Shown piece after piece: positions 46,401 through 58,084 of a stretch of DNA of 64,000 bases (the first letter of the stretch is position 1; every line of letters starts with the position of its first letter). The position numbers and the translations under genes were made by a program. The notes beneath the pieces were generated by a model, which was not told the DNA's origin, did not search any database, and was given only the letters and a program-made list of their open reading frames with translations. Origin of the DNA: Serripes groenlandicus (taxonomy: Eukaryota > Mollusca > Bivalvia > Cardiida > Cardiidae); NCBI GenBank assembly GCA_031761405.1, contig JASEVX010000011.1:27081527-27145526 (forward strand), in the 5' to 3' direction.

Positions 46401-47447
46401 AATGACCATACAATATCATTTAATCTGAGAATATATTTATCCCTAATCGACCATTCACACCAGTGCAAACAAATGTCTGAAACAAATCATCAGGGCTATC
46501 TCCCGATAATTTGTTAGAAGCTGTCTGCGATTTAACTACTACCACCATCATAATTTATTGGTACACACATGAATTTGAAATGGCGCAGGTGGCTCAATGC
46601 TTATCCATAACGTTAGCAGTAAGGGAGGAACCCCATTTGGGAAGTATAAATCCACTGTATATATATTACTCCATGTTCAAGTGTTCTGTATACAGTCAAT
46701 AAACTTATATTCAGTTTTAAGTATGACTTAACAACACAGGGACCTGATATCAGACTAAATAACATTGTGTTAAATTTTCCATTTCCATTAAATCTCAGAC
46801 AACATTGAAATTCATTGTCGCCAATTAATAGTGGCTTTAGAGCGTATTTCTCAGGAGATACACTATATGAGAAGCTTTATTTACAATCGCATGAAACGAA
46901 TAAGTAACAGTAGCTTATAGCTTTATTCCGACGCAAGATTCAAAATAATATTAACAATACTAAACATCTGTGAGAAGACAAACATCATCGCATGTTTGGG
47001 TGAGGTCGGCATGCCCATACACACACATCTTTGCTTGAATCACGTTTAAAATCATCATGCGGGCAACATTTCTGGTATTGAAAGTAATATAATTAAGGTT
47101 ACGATCTCGAGGTCACCTCTTTTTCTTTTTGCCTATCAATTCTCGGCATCAAGACGACCATAAAATCAGGCAAAACCCATTCAATAAAGATTAAACAGAA
47201 CAAAACAAGCTACTTTGGTTATTGAAATAAACGAAAATGTCCACTTTCAAAGATCCTAGTCATATAAAGATAAAAAAGAAATCGGAATATAATAAGATTA
47301 AACTAGCGCAAACAATAGATGTATATTCGAACGCGGTTTTTCCCCGGATATTTTGTATGGCGAAGATTCGATCGCATATTTTGTGAAAGTAAAGTTAAAA
47401 GATATGTATTATATACGTACACTTTTTTCCGGGGAAAATATAATCAG
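46401..47447. other. Unannotated stretch
   Basis: No gene recognised. A small inverted pair 'ttttccccgga' (47339) and 'tccggggaaaa' (47428) precedes the Harbinger-like element. Confidence 0.4.
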
Positions 47448-48336
47448 GGGCCGGTTAGTTAATCAACTTATGGTTTAATTTAACCAATTGTTAATTTTAA
47501 CAATTAATTGAATTTAACCCCGCAATTCCTCATTTCCCTTATATCCTGTTGACAATGGAACAATGGCTGACTCTCGGTGCTACTGTTATGAAGCGATAAC
47601 AAAAAACAACTGCGTTGGGAGATGCCATCAGAGCCCCAAAGGAAATCAAAGCATTGTGGTGCAATACTAAAAAGGTTACCAACAGGTTTTTTTCTCAATA
47701 CAGAACCGGTTCTCATTCAAAGGGAATTGGTGGAGACGAGAAGTCCGTTGTAATTAATGATAAGGTGAACATTTCGGCAGGAAAATATGTTTTGGTCCGA
47801 AACGAAAATTCGGAACAATGAAACTTTTTGAATTGAGTTCGATATACTTTTCGAGAACTTCTCGGAGATTAATCAGAAAACACTCTTTGTTAACTTGACA
47901 TTACTTGGTTGAAAGAGGCTCCAATGTTGGCTCCATGGACATTTAAAACTCGGAAAAACCTAAATATGTCTCGGGCTCTCCTGAGCTTTTGTTAACCTGC
48001 CATTTGATAAACTCCATGCTGGTTTTTATCCAGATCATCCGTCAGTAGATCAATCAAAAAGTCTAAAGATTGTCTACCCAACCTTTATCTCTGTCTCAGT
48101 TTATTATCATTAAAATGATGAAGTGTGTAGCCTAAAAACTGTCTTTCACTCCGTATTTGACGTGGTGGTTCCATGAAAAGGATTTTATTTGCTTTCATCT
48201 TTAATGATTTTACCTGTGGTTAACATATTTAAGCACGGTTTTTACCTCGGCTAATTTTAGTATTAATTAACCGAAAGATGAACAACAGAAAATAACCAAG
48301 GGTTAAATTTAACCACATGTTAAACAACCAGCCCTA
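47448..48336. mobile_element. Candidate Harbinger-like element carrying a Myb/SANT relic
   Basis: The left end 'ggggccggttagttaatcaa' with 'tggtttaatttaacc' opposes the right end 'ggttaaatttaaccacatgt' with 'taaacaaccagccc'. This gives imperfect inverted termini of about 38 bp beginning GGGxC(C/T)GGTT, as in PIF/Harbinger elements. A Myb/SANT-like ORF lies inside. No DDE transposase is visible, and no clean 3-bp target duplication was found. The assignment rests on the terminus type plus the ORF type. Confidence 0.5.
47590..47821 (+). pseudogene. Myb/SANT-like DNA-binding protein relic
   Basis: The open frame reads IRAPKEIKALWCNTKKVTNR, then FFSQYRTGSHSKGIGG. The 'R-A-KEIKALW-N-KK' helix followed by a 'Y+TGxxSxGxGG' linker is the pattern of Myb/SANT-like domains of Harbinger-associated and NAIF1-like proteins, which bind transposon ends and bring in the transposase. 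The first helix upstream is not recognisable and the frame is short (about 75 codons), so it is partial. The frame then ends at TGA at 47821. It lies between the inverted ends of the element at 47448-48336. Confidence 0.55.
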
Positions 48337-48479
48337 TATTGTCATGCACTAATCAAACAAGACGGATTACAATTCACTGAAATATTATTTGGCGTAAAAA
48401 ATGTGTTATTTCTTTATTGAAAATATCGAAATATGTATATTCTTTCTTTATACCGTCTTAAAATTTATACTAGATATAT

Positions 48480-48600
48480 AATAAAAGGGAAGTAATGTTG
48501 CAATAGCGACACGTGATTAATTTGTATGAAATTATCTACGCCACTCGTAGTACAATACCAAACCCCGTATGGCTACTGCAACATAATTTTCCCTATTTAT
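48480..48600. repeat. Foldback MITE, relative of the 2.9-kb hairpin
   Basis: 'aagggaagtaatgttgcaat' on the left opposes 'actgcaacataattttccct' on the right. Internal 'ccactcgtagtacaatacc' resembles 'cgactcgtagcg…gcaatacaaaccc' of the 2912-3074 hairpin. Much of the hairpin's pairing has decayed. Confidence 0.65.
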
Positions 48601-48892
48601 TAGTGGAATCATTAGTTTCAACATGTTCAATTTGGCTACAATAGGAATTACAGTGGAACTACCTATTTGCCGATTCAGATTAGCATGTTTCCTTTTGTAG
48701 AAAAGCAGGGTGCCGGTTCTGAAGAAACTATACCACAGACCCTGACTTGCAAATAAAGAGAAAGAAAACATGAATCATGTGATTACTCAAATATTCTAAA
48801 TTAAGTAAATTATACGAAAAAAAACCTTTTTTTTTTAATATCCCATGAAGCTTTCTGAAATGAAACTGGCCAAACCCAAGTGGGTCGCCATT

Positions 48893-49046
48893 TTGGGTAT
48901 GTATAAAATGAGACCGAAAACACGGATTGAAAATCATTGTCGTCTTTTTAATCATTTTTTTTTTAAATTGATATTTTGGGTATGTATAAAATGTGACAAA
49001 AAACACGGATTGAAAATTATTGTCGTCTTTTTAATCATTTTTTTAA
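48893..49046. repeat. Short tandem duplication, about 79 bp
   Basis: 'ttttgggtatgtataaaatg' followed by 'aaaacacggattgaaaat' and 'attgtcgtctttttaatcat' occurs at 48893 and 48972. The second copy is the start of the 886-bp unit described below. Confidence 0.85.
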
Positions 49047-50724
49047 AATCGATATTTAAGATCATTAAAGTACTGTGTTATGTAGGAATTTACATTTGTA
49101 CGAACGGTTAAAAATAAATGAAACTCTGTAAGAAATATGTTTTCCCGTTCGTCAAAAAAACGACACCATTAGTCTTCTTACGCCCGAACCTAAATGTTGA
49201 CTGTATTCTAGCAAAAGAAGGACGTGGCGTCATTTCCGTAACACTTCATCTTGGCGTAACGTCAATTGAGCGACGTCGTTTACCGCAAAAAAAAGTGGTA
49301 TCAACATCAAAGACCACAAATTCCTATACATGAGCTATTGACTCACTCATTCAAAGTATAATTATTTATCAAACATTGTGGCAAAATGATAACTTTCTCA
49401 TAAGGAGTAATTGTTCTTTTGGCGACAATCTTTTCCTAAATCGTCTGTTGCAAAGGCCTCAGAAACGGTTTAGCAGAAATATGACCCATTACATAATTTG
49501 TTCCAGTCATATTGACTTTCTGAAAAAAGGCAGTCGCCAGGTGGCATCAGAAAAGGGCTGATCTATTTGCTTCTTTACCATAATGCAGGTGATCGATTAA
49601 GAATCATCTTGGCCCTCATGTTTTAACCTCGTTCATTATAAATGTATTCCTTTATTTTCTGAAAGTCTTTACTTTATTGTTTTTTGTTCGTAATAATAGA
49701 CGACAGCAATTATAATTCCAAATATGTTTTGATAATGCAAGAACCATGACATTAACATTATTATTGTCTAGTCAATTACTTATAAGTCCTTTTTTATTGC
49801 CAAAGTATGCTCTTTAATTTTTGTTTAACATTATTTATCATTTTTTTTTTAAATTGATATTTTGGGTATGTATAAAATGTGACAAAAAACACGGATTGAA
49901 AATTATTGTCGTCTTTTTAATCATTTTTTTAAAATCGATATTTAAGATCATTAAAGTACTGTGTTATGTAGGAATTTACATTTGTACGAACGGTTAAAAA
50001 TAAATGAAACTCTGTAAGAAATATGTTTTCCCGTTCGTCAAAAAAACGACACCATTAGTCTTCTTACGCCCGAACCTAAATGTTGACTGTATTCTAGCAA
50101 AAGAAGGACGTGGCGTCATTTCCGTAACACTTCATCTTGGCGTAACGTCAATTGAGCGACGTCGTTTACCGCAAAAAAAAGTGGTATCAACATCAAAGAC
50201 CACAAATTCCTATACATGAGCTATTGACTCACTCATTCAAAGTATAATTATTTATCAAACATTGTGGCAAAATGATAACTTTCTCATAAGGAGTAATTGT
50301 TCTTTTGGCGACAATCTTTTCCTAAATCGTCTGTTGCAAAGGCCTCAGAAACGGTTTAGCAGAAATATGACCCATTACATAATTTGTTCCAGTCATATTG
50401 ACTTTCTGAAAAAAGGCAGTCGCCAGGTGGCATCAGAAAAGGGCTGATCTATTTGCTTCTTTACCATAATGCAGGTGATCGATTAAGAATCATCTTGGCC
50501 CTCATGTTTTAACCTCGTTCATTATAAATGTATTCCTTTATTTTCTGAAAGTCTTTACTTTATTGTTTTTTGTTCGTAATAATAGACGACAGCAATTATA
50601 ATTCCAAATATGTTTTGATAATGCAAGAACCATGACATTAACATTATTATTGTCTAGTCAATTACTTATAAGTCCTTTTTTATTGCCAAAGTATGCTCTT
50701 TAATTTTTGTTTAACATTATTTTG
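48953..50724. repeat. 886-bp tandem duplication, nearly identical copies
   Basis: Copy 1 (about 48953-49838) and copy 2 (about 49839-50724) are offset by exactly 886 bp; every block compared by eye, including two encoded frames of 71 and 61 codons, is identical. Both contain a decayed CCCTTTCCC-type MITE ('atcgtctgttgcaaaggcct'). No domain is recognised in the duplicated frames, so they are not called as genes. Confidence 0.93.
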
Positions 50725-51346
50725 CGTTTTTTCGTAAATAGGTAGCACCTATAGATATATTAAATTTAGTCCAAAGTTATAGTGCATGTTGTGTTGTCAG
50801 ATTCTTTCATTAACAGCAAAAAAATATAATATACTGTGGAAAAGGATAAAAAGTTCAATTATATTAAGTAAATCAAGTTTTCAAGGATATTGTACAAGTT
50901 GGATATTAAATTCATCAGTGTTTGAGAATATTCTCACTGTAGAATAATAATAATAATAATACAAAAAAAAATCAATTTACATAACCCCATTTTGATGGCA
51001 CAGGCCCTGCAGCTGTTAGATCGTAATTATTTTGTGTTTACATTGTTGGAAAAGGATGCTTATTTATCTTAATTTGATATTCCCTTAATACATATCATAA
51101 CTTATCTGGATGACTTCTGAAGCATATGTAGCAGACAAAACACAACCTTACCCTTTAACAAACTATCTAGCAGCTTCAAACTTTCAGCATTAATGCTTCT
51201 AATGTTCTGAAGGAAACTGCCACCGTCAGCATCAAAAACAGCATACTTGTTGTCATAATGATAGACAAATGTTATATTATTATTGTCAATAAAACGCTTG
51301 TGCCGATTTGGATAAAAGTTTACATAACAGCGAGTTAAAAATTGAA
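50725..51346. other. Unannotated stretch
   Basis: No gene recognised. An (AAT)n microsatellite lies at about 50945-50960. The minus-strand frame at 51102-51359 has no motif. Confidence 0.4.
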
Positions 51347-52037
51347 ACAAGAGGGCCATGATGGCCCTGGATCGCTCACCTGATTTATTTTTTGTGATTG
51401 GTTATATCAAGCACAATAACACATTTGAGACAAAAATAGAGGCTCAGCAGTGCTCCCTTACTATCGATTTGGAAAAGTGTTATGAAGTTCTAAGTAATGA
51501 AGACTTTTGGACAAGAAGAATTTTAAAGTTTTAACAATGCACATATAAGGAAAACAAGCTCCGCCCCCTGGCGGCCATGTTTTTCAACGGATCGGAAATA
51601 TTTGAACAATGTTGGTAAAGGGTGCTCCAAGAAACATTTGTGCAAAATAATTTTCATATCGGGCCAGTAGTTTTCGACAAGAAGATTTTTAAAGTTTTAA
51701 CAATGCACATATAAGGAAAACAACCGCCGCCCCCTGGCGGCCATGTTTTTCGACGAATTGGAAATATTTTAACAATCTTTGTAAAGGGTACCCCAAGGAA
51801 AATTTCTGCAAAATAATTTTCAACAGTACTGTTGGACAAAAACATTTTTTAAGATTTGGCAATTTTCCCCTTTTCCGATGCCGCAGCAACCAAAGTTCTA
51901 CTTGGAATTAAATTATTTGACCAACTTTGAAAGAGGACCACCATTGGTTTAGTAGGAGAAGTCATTTGTAGGAAATTGTTAACAGACGGACAGACGACGA
52001 CGACGGGTGATCACAAAAACTGACCTTGCACTTAGCT
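51347..52037 (+). mobile_element. acaagaggg-family element, copy B
   Basis: The 5' hairpin 'gagggccatgatggccct' is followed by 'ggatcgctcacctg'. The body has two 'cgccccctggcggccatgtt' units about 185 bp apart and 'ccgatgccgcagcaaccaaa'. The 3' part 'gacagacgacgacgacgggt' ends in 'ccttgcacttagctaaaaag', where the terminal hairpin has been lost by a deletion. Confidence 0.8.
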
Positions 52038-52854
52038 AAAAAGTGGGAATATATCATATGCTTGCAGAATAAGTGACCTCAGAAGTGACGGTGCTTCAGT
52101 TATGATGGGCAGATTTAGTGGGTTGTGTTCTTGTGAAACCACTGAACTAAAAGAGTGTACACATATAGCGTGTGGCTCATCGTGTATCACTTGTTTCTTA
52201 TTGGTCTGCTAAGCCAATAGCCTTATTGCAAACACTAAATGATACTCTTATTCAAGTGGGTATATCTTACCAGAACTCTGCAGGTGGTTGTCATTGTCTG
52301 AAGCTGTATCAGCATTGTTTGAGGCCTATTCCTCTCTCACATTGAATTTAGAGTACGAAATAAAGACCAGCAAATTCAAACAGTGAAGGGGGCGCAAAAG
52401 CTAAATGAGACTTCGAAAATAATCAAGTGTTATGTGCATGGTTACAGATTTAGACCGGTTATCTAAAACTTTTCAAAATGATGACCTCAACATACATACA
52501 TTAAAAACATCTATACAATTAACTAAGCTTGCTCTTCAGGCATACATACTGAATGATCCTCTAACTGTTCAATGTGTCATTGTTCCGATAGAAGAAAATT
52601 AATATCAGGCGATTAAGTTGTCTGTAAACTTGTTAGAAATGAGAGTATTTTTCAATATGTAGAAGTATTTTATTCGAAATCTTGTCATTAATTTGAAATC
52701 GGGCATTTTGTATGATTTGAATATTATTATTTACCCAAAACCTGTACCAGAGGGAATATGCAAGTTTATGATATTGAAAATGAAATGAGACTATTTCGAT
52801 TGTTGGTTACCGTTTTAAGGGACGCATCCAATGGGGTGTGTTTTGTAATCTTAA
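52038..52854. other. Unannotated stretch
   Basis: No gene or repeat recognised. Confidence 0.4.
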
Positions 52855-52925
52855 TATAAAGTTTTAGTCCATTGGTGAATGACGCTCGTCAGTGAATTTT
52901 GTTAAACTACCGGGGCTCGGCCAAA
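52855..52925 (-). mobile_element. SINE head fragment
   Basis: 'ccattggtgaatgacgctcg' and 'aaactaccggggctcggcc' are the reversed head-proximal part of the 57.0-kb SINE. The rest is missing. The acaagaggg copy E follows at 53028. Confidence 0.6.
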
Positions 52926-53027
52926 ACAAAAATAACCGACATATAGATTTTAATTAGTATCAATAGGAAACAAAACATGACATAAAGTCAAGTCGTCTTT
53001 GTACGGCGTCTTTTAAGAATGTGTTTT

Positions 53028-53888
53028 TAGCTCACCAGAGCACAAAGTGACAAAGTGCTCAAGGTGAGTTTTTGTGATCGCCTTTTGTCCGTCGTCACCA
53101 TTTGCTTGTTAACACTCTAGAGGCAACATTTTGCATTCAATCTTCATGAACGTTTATCAGAACATATATCTCAATCAAATCTAGGCCATGTTCGAAACTG
53201 GGTCATGTCGGGTTAAAAAAAATAGGTCACTAGGCCAAATTGAAGGAAAATCTTGTTAACACTCTGGAAGCCACATTTTAAACTTGAGCATGTTGAAACT
53301 TAATTAGAAAGTTTGTCTTGATGATATCTAGGCCAAGTTCAAATACGGGTCATGTCCGGTCAAAAACTAGGTCACAAGGCCAAATTTAAGAAAAATCTTG
53401 TTAACACTCTGGAAGCCTCATTTTGAACTTGAGCATGTTGAAACTTTATCAGAAAGTTTTTCTTGATGATATCTAGGCCAAGTTCGAATATAGGTCATGT
53501 CTGGTCAAAAACTAGGTCAACTTTAAGAAAAATCTTGTTAACACTCTTGAAGCCACATCTTGAGCATGTTGAAACTATGTCGGACAATTTGACTTAGTAA
53601 TATCTAGGTCAAGTTCGAATATGGGTCATATCGGGTCAAAAACTAGGTCACAAGGCCAATTAAGGAAAGTCTTGTTAACACTCTGGAAGCCACATTTTTT
53701 GCTTGAGCATGTTGAAACTTTGTCACTAGGCCAAATTGTAGAACAATCTAGTTAACACTATAGAGATCGCATTTTTGACTTGAGCAGTTTTAACATTTGT
53801 CAGAAAGTTTGTCTTGATGATATTGCCATTGGTGTTGAAAGAGTTATGTTTTAAATAGTTCATTCTCAGGTGAGCGATCCCTCTTGTT
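53028..53888 (-). mobile_element. acaagaggg-family element, copy E
   Basis: On the minus strand it begins 'acaagagggatcgctcacct' (5' hairpin lost) and ends with a hairpin 'TGAGCAC … GTGCTC' inside 'ctcacc…ggtgag' (53029-53068). The body has about five copies of the 'cctagtgacctagtttttga' unit with 'aagcatgttgaaac'-type sequence. Confidence 0.8.
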
Positions 53889-53935
53889 ATGTTAGAATTA
53901 GCTCCGTGAAAATACCTTCGTTTTCGCAAACACAA

Positions 53936-54600
53936 ACAAGAGGACCGCGATGGTCCTATATCTCTCGCCTGATTTAATATAATCAGTTTTCAATGTTCGT
54001 TACGATATGCATACAAGGAAAACAAGCAATGCTCCCCGTGTGGTGATTTTTATTTATGTATTGAAATCATTTAAACAGTCTTGATAGAGGGTCACACAAG
54101 GAACATTTGTGCCAAGTTACTTAAATATCAGGCCTGTGGGTTTTTTCATGAAGATTTCATTATTTGTACTTATAAGTAACGCCCTTTTGTGGTCATATTT
54201 ATCAATGGATGTTAATAATTTCAACATTCTTGGTAGAAGGTCATCCAAGAAACATTTTTTTTAAGTTTTCACTATATAAACATATAAGGAAAATAAGTAC
54301 CGCCCCCTGGTGGCTGTTTTTCCAACGGATTGGAATAATGAGAATATTCTTGAAAGAGAGCTTTCAAGCAACATTTGTGCCATATATTTTAAAATCGGGG
54401 GAAGTTCTTTTGGACAAGAAGATTTTTTAAGTTTTCACATGACACATATAAAGAAACCAAGCTTCGCCACCTGGAAGCAATATTTTGCAACGGATCGGAA
54501 TAGTTTAAACACTATTGGTAAAGGGTTAGCCAAGAAACATTTGTGCAAACTAATTTTCAAATCGGGCCAGTATTTTTGGTCACCGGCATATACCCTACTA
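53936..54600 (+). mobile_element. acaagaggg-family element, copy D
   Basis: The 5' end is 'acaagaggaccgcgatggtc' with stem AGGACC/GGTCCT, a compensated variant of the usual AGGGCC/GGCCCT. The body has three units with 'aagaaacatttgtgc' and 'cgccccctggtggctg'. The 3' end was not found; the similarity fades near 54590. Confidence 0.75.
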
Positions 54601-54779
54601 TTAACTTTGAATAATTAAGTTAATATATAACTTTCAATTATGCTTATTTTAGATATTCAACCACTTTCAACACACATTTTTAAAGGTAAGATTTTCCGTA
54701 CTAATTCATTTTTTTGAGAACATTGTAATCTTTCGATATAATAAATAAGATTCACTTTTGAAAACATTGTAATAATTAT

Positions 54780-54935
54780 TATATCTTAATCAAATTTCAA
54801 AAATGTCCGCTACAAGAACAACACGGGTCACTCTTTTGTTCGGAGATTATACACCATTGAACAGGTAAACTTATATAATAGGAAACAAACTTGGAATTTG
54901 TCAATTGTCTTCTGTTCGTTAGTTTATGCATTTTA
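54780..54935 (+). repeat. Degenerate copy of the 56.2-kb exon-like block
   Basis: 'accattgaacaggtaaactt' followed by 'aggaaacaaacttgg' matches 56299-56343. Upstream similarity is weaker and the frame ends after about 20 codons. It could be a duplicated exon or a shared repeat. Confidence 0.5.
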
Positions 54936-55099
54936 TATTACTTATGTTATTTCAGATAATACAACATTTCCAATTACTTTATTCGACTTATATGCGCTGC
55001 TGATTTGTGTGAATGATTTTCAAATATATTTTTGTTTATTGTTTACCATGCTACAATCTCATTAAAGTCACTTCCTTCTATATGCATCGATCTAGATTA

Positions 55100-55226
55100 G
55101 GCTAATTCCTGAAACAGAAAATCCACGGGAGGCGAAAATTGTCCGTCCTGGTTCGCCAGCGCGACATGCTAAGGTTTAACCAGGTCGATACACAATGTTG
55201 CTTTTCTCCCGGGACGGCTCATGTTA
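55100..55226. mobile_element. MITE of the GAGCCGTC family, right half
   Basis: 'cagaaaatccacgggaggcg' through 'gcttttctcccgggacggct' and 'catgttatg' matches the right half of the 3.5-kb copy, with the left terminus missing, as at 1-140. Confidence 0.75.
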
Positions 55227-55429
55227 TGATTCGTTTTAGTTCAAAGAGCTTAATTCTAACGTCAGTACTACCGCCGACGTCAATGAAGTCAATATATCAG
55301 AGGGGGGGTCCAGCACCACTGAATGGAACTAAAGTAAACAAAAACGCGAAGAGAACTGTCATATTGATCTGTTAACTCTTAATATCGCGAATTATGGCAC
55401 TATAAAAGATTGAACCACATGTCAATTTG

Positions 55430-55990
55430 GAATGTCACTCTGAATGCCATACAGGTTTCCATGTCCGGCGGCTAGATTGTCTTGTCTGTGTAGGAGGTGT
55501 GGCAACCATGGTTGGTGCAGGTGACAGACTGGCGTCGGGTACAGAAGTTCGAGCTGGTGTCCTTTTGCATTCAGGGCTTGGGGAATCGTCGAAGATAGAT
55601 TTGGGGTGCCAGACGATGGTGTAGAATATGTGTCGCGGAACTGAGTACTAGGAGACGTCGCCTTTGTAGCAGTATCCTGTGATTTTGTAGGATTCCATTG
55701 TCTTTGTCAGTTGTTGATGTATTAGCTGCAGTTGGCGTTAGGTGTTTCAAGGACTCAATGTCATCGTCAAACGTGCTGGTAGTTTGTGAACAGGAACAGT
55801 TATCTTAGGAATATTCTATTCCGCAGAGTAACGCTTCCAGACCCATCAATCCGGATTACATACTGTTTAATAAAGCTATGACCATTCGCTCTTTCGAGCT
55901 TTAGAAAGAGCTTTAACAAATGTCTTCTTTTTTCAAACATGTGTAATTTCTCATTAAAGTTAACTTGATGCACACTTTCCACATATAAAA
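55430..55990 (-). pseudogene. Ty3/Gypsy-type polyprotein C-terminal relic
   Basis: On the minus strand the frame contains QYVIRIDGSGSVTLRNRIFL (about 55800-55860). This resembles the end of retroelement integrase C-terminal regions, where 'YxVRxDGSGRxTLRNRRFLR' precedes a Pro/Thr-rich tail. Downstream, in shifted frames, comes a Thr/Ser/Pro-rich tail (PTKSQDTATKATSPS). Integrase core, RT and LTRs are not seen here. The call rests on one motif plus tail composition. Confidence 0.5.
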
Positions 55991-56229
55991 GTTGCATAAA
56001 TTCATATTAAGTTATAAAATTCTTATATTGTAACACAAAGTAAATACAATATTAATTTCTACAAACAGAAGTTTCAAATGTCTTTATACCGTTTTTGTCA
56101 TTTGAGTAGGTGTAGGTATATACTGCTGGAACAAATCTACGACGTTGTTAAAAATCTTGAGGGCAGGGTACATTCGCATGATACCTAAAAGACAAATACA
56201 GTTTAGTACAGGGGATGTCAGAGAGAAAT

Positions 56230-56313
56230 GAGCGAAAGTTCTGCCAGAAAAACGGGTCCTCTTGTGCCTGCAGAAGAGCTGCGAATAGGAGTTGATTCAG
56301 CTATTGAACAGGT
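56230..56313 (+). CDS. Possible first coding exon, 28 codons
   Basis: An ATG opens a clean frame, MSESSARKTGPLVPAEELRI then GVDSAIEQ, ending exactly at a good donor 'gaacag|gtaaat' (56313/56314). The composition looks like protein. A possible next exon starts after 'ctatatcag' near 56471 and reads SQMLRRTEIFYF, ending at another donor-like 'aaag|gtaact' near 56528, but this is speculative. A degraded relative is at 54780-54935. I do not recognise the protein. Confidence 0.3.
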
Positions 56314-56557
56314 AAATTTATATAACAGGAAACAAACTTGGGATTTTATACTGATATTTCATTCTAAAAATTAGTTATTTTTCTTTTTTTAAAAAAGTCT
56401 GAAATTGAAAGCGATTTTATTTTTGCCTTGTAACTAACTACAAAACGAAAGGACGGTCGACACTATATCAGTCACAAATGCTACGGCGGACAGAAATATT
56501 TTACTTCGGTTTAGAAGTAAAAACAAAGGTAACTTTTTTTATTTCTTCACAATTTTT

Positions 56558-56826
56558 AATGAAACATGGCGCAGTCTACGCCGCTTACAGAGCCCTATCT
56601 CCGGTTTTTCAACGGAGTTTGATTAGTGGTTTAGTTTCTTCAAACACTTCGATGAACCTTTTCTCAAGTGTATTAATATCGCCGACAGCCGGAGCATTAT
56701 CAGAACTGGATTTTGAGAAAAGGTCCGTCGAAGTGTTTGAAAAAAACTAGACCACCAATCAAACTCCTGTAAAAAAACCAGAGATAGGACATTGTAAGCT
56801 GCGTAGACTGCGCCAAGGTTCATTAC
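56558..56826. mobile_element. Foldback element with about 110-bp arms
   Basis: The left arm (56558-56667, 'ggcgcagtctacgccgctta…') and the right arm (56713-56826, '…taagctgcgtagactgcgcc') pair with scattered mismatches around a 45-nt spacer. The frames that cross it (90 codons +, 66 codons -) are mirror images of each other and are not called. Confidence 0.85.
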
Positions 56827-57015
56827 AAAGGGTGAAAAGAAACTATCATTGTTTTTAAATTCTTATCAAGAGCAATTATTGCTGTCTGACCATGCAAATA
56901 TGACGTCAAAAGTCACGTGGTATATACACACTGTATATAAATATCTAGATATACATTTCACAGCCTATGGTATATTATTGTATGCGTCAGAAATATGGGG
57001 ATTCTTCTCTCCAAG

Positions 57016-57307
57016 CCGAGCCCCGGTAGCTCAGTCGGTAGCGACGAGGGCTGTCAATCCAGGGGTTGTGAGTTCGAATCCCGGCTCGGCCAACTTTCTT
57101 TCCGAGGATTGACAAAAGTCAATGCGACATGCGTCATTTCTCTTCCATCAATGGGCTAAGACTATGTGGAAAAGCAGCCAGTTGCTTCGGAAGATTGTTG
57201 TGTGGAGTACTGGTGTGAGAAAACCAGGAAATGCATGAGTAGGTGAACTGGCCGCCGTGATATAACTGAGAAATTGTTAAAAACGGCGTTAAACCCCAAT
57301 CAATCAA
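57016..57307 (+). mobile_element. Full-length tRNA-headed SINE with 9-bp target duplication
   Basis: The head has 'cggtagctcagtcggtagcg' (A box) and 'gagttcgaatcccgg' (B box). The tail core 'ccgtgatataactgagaaat' leads into 'cggcgttaaaccccaatcaa'. It is flanked by identical 'ctctccaag' at 57007-57015 and 57308-57316, a target-site duplication. Removing the insert and one duplicate restores the LINE reading frame, which proves the order of events. Confidence 0.93.
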
Positions 57308-58084
57308 CTCTCCAAGTAAACAAATTAATATAGAAAAATATATTTCTAAAGAAATTGATTCCATGGTTCTTGAGAAACTGCACACAAAATTTTGCAAATA
57401 TACTCTAGGCAGATTTCCAATTATCTATTCAGTTTTATTAAATATGGTAAAATACTGGTGCCACATAGCAAAAGAGGTAAACCAAAAGACCTCTATAATA
57501 TATGAAGCATTTAGTTTATCAAAACAAATGACCTCATTAAATAAAGACTCTTGGCATAAATATTTAAAGCTAGAACACCTATTTAAAAACTATGACAACT
57601 TTAAACCAAATTATATTATTAAACAAGTAAAATCAAACTTAACATCCAAATTTATCAATATTTGAAAGTTAAAAAGGTCCAATGAAGAGAGAGAAAATAA
57701 TGGTGGAAATAAGTTAAGAAAATTTAAATCAAATTTTGAATTAGAACCATAGTTCTTGTTTGGAAACGGAGAACAAAAACAGCTACTATCAACATTTCGA
57801 ATCAAAAATCATATACTGGAGATTGAAACAGGAAGATATACTGGAATAGAGGCACAAAAACGTACATCTAAATTATGCCAGCATTCAATAGAAGATGAAG
57901 TCCATTTTTTATTGAAATGTTCATACTACAAAGAACAACGTGAATTATATCTAGATAAGATTAAAAAGAAATATAAGAATTATAACTCATTAAATGATGA
58001 AAATAAATTTATCTGGCTAATGATATCAGAGAATAAGTTTGTCATTGAGATCCCCTACAGCAATTATTAATACACTTATTTAAG

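Noticed and set aside
49118..50447. Two identical pairs of frames (71 and 61 codons)
   Set aside because: Identity comes from the 886-bp tandem duplication; no domain, and the second frame overlaps a decayed MITE.
56478..56823. Opposite-strand frames with similar protein (GAVYAAY…)
   Set aside because: They resemble each other only because they are the two arms of one inverted repeat.
57016..57090. Possible functional tRNA gene
   Set aside because: A and B boxes are present but the arms do not pair properly, and a SINE body, tail and target-site duplication follow.
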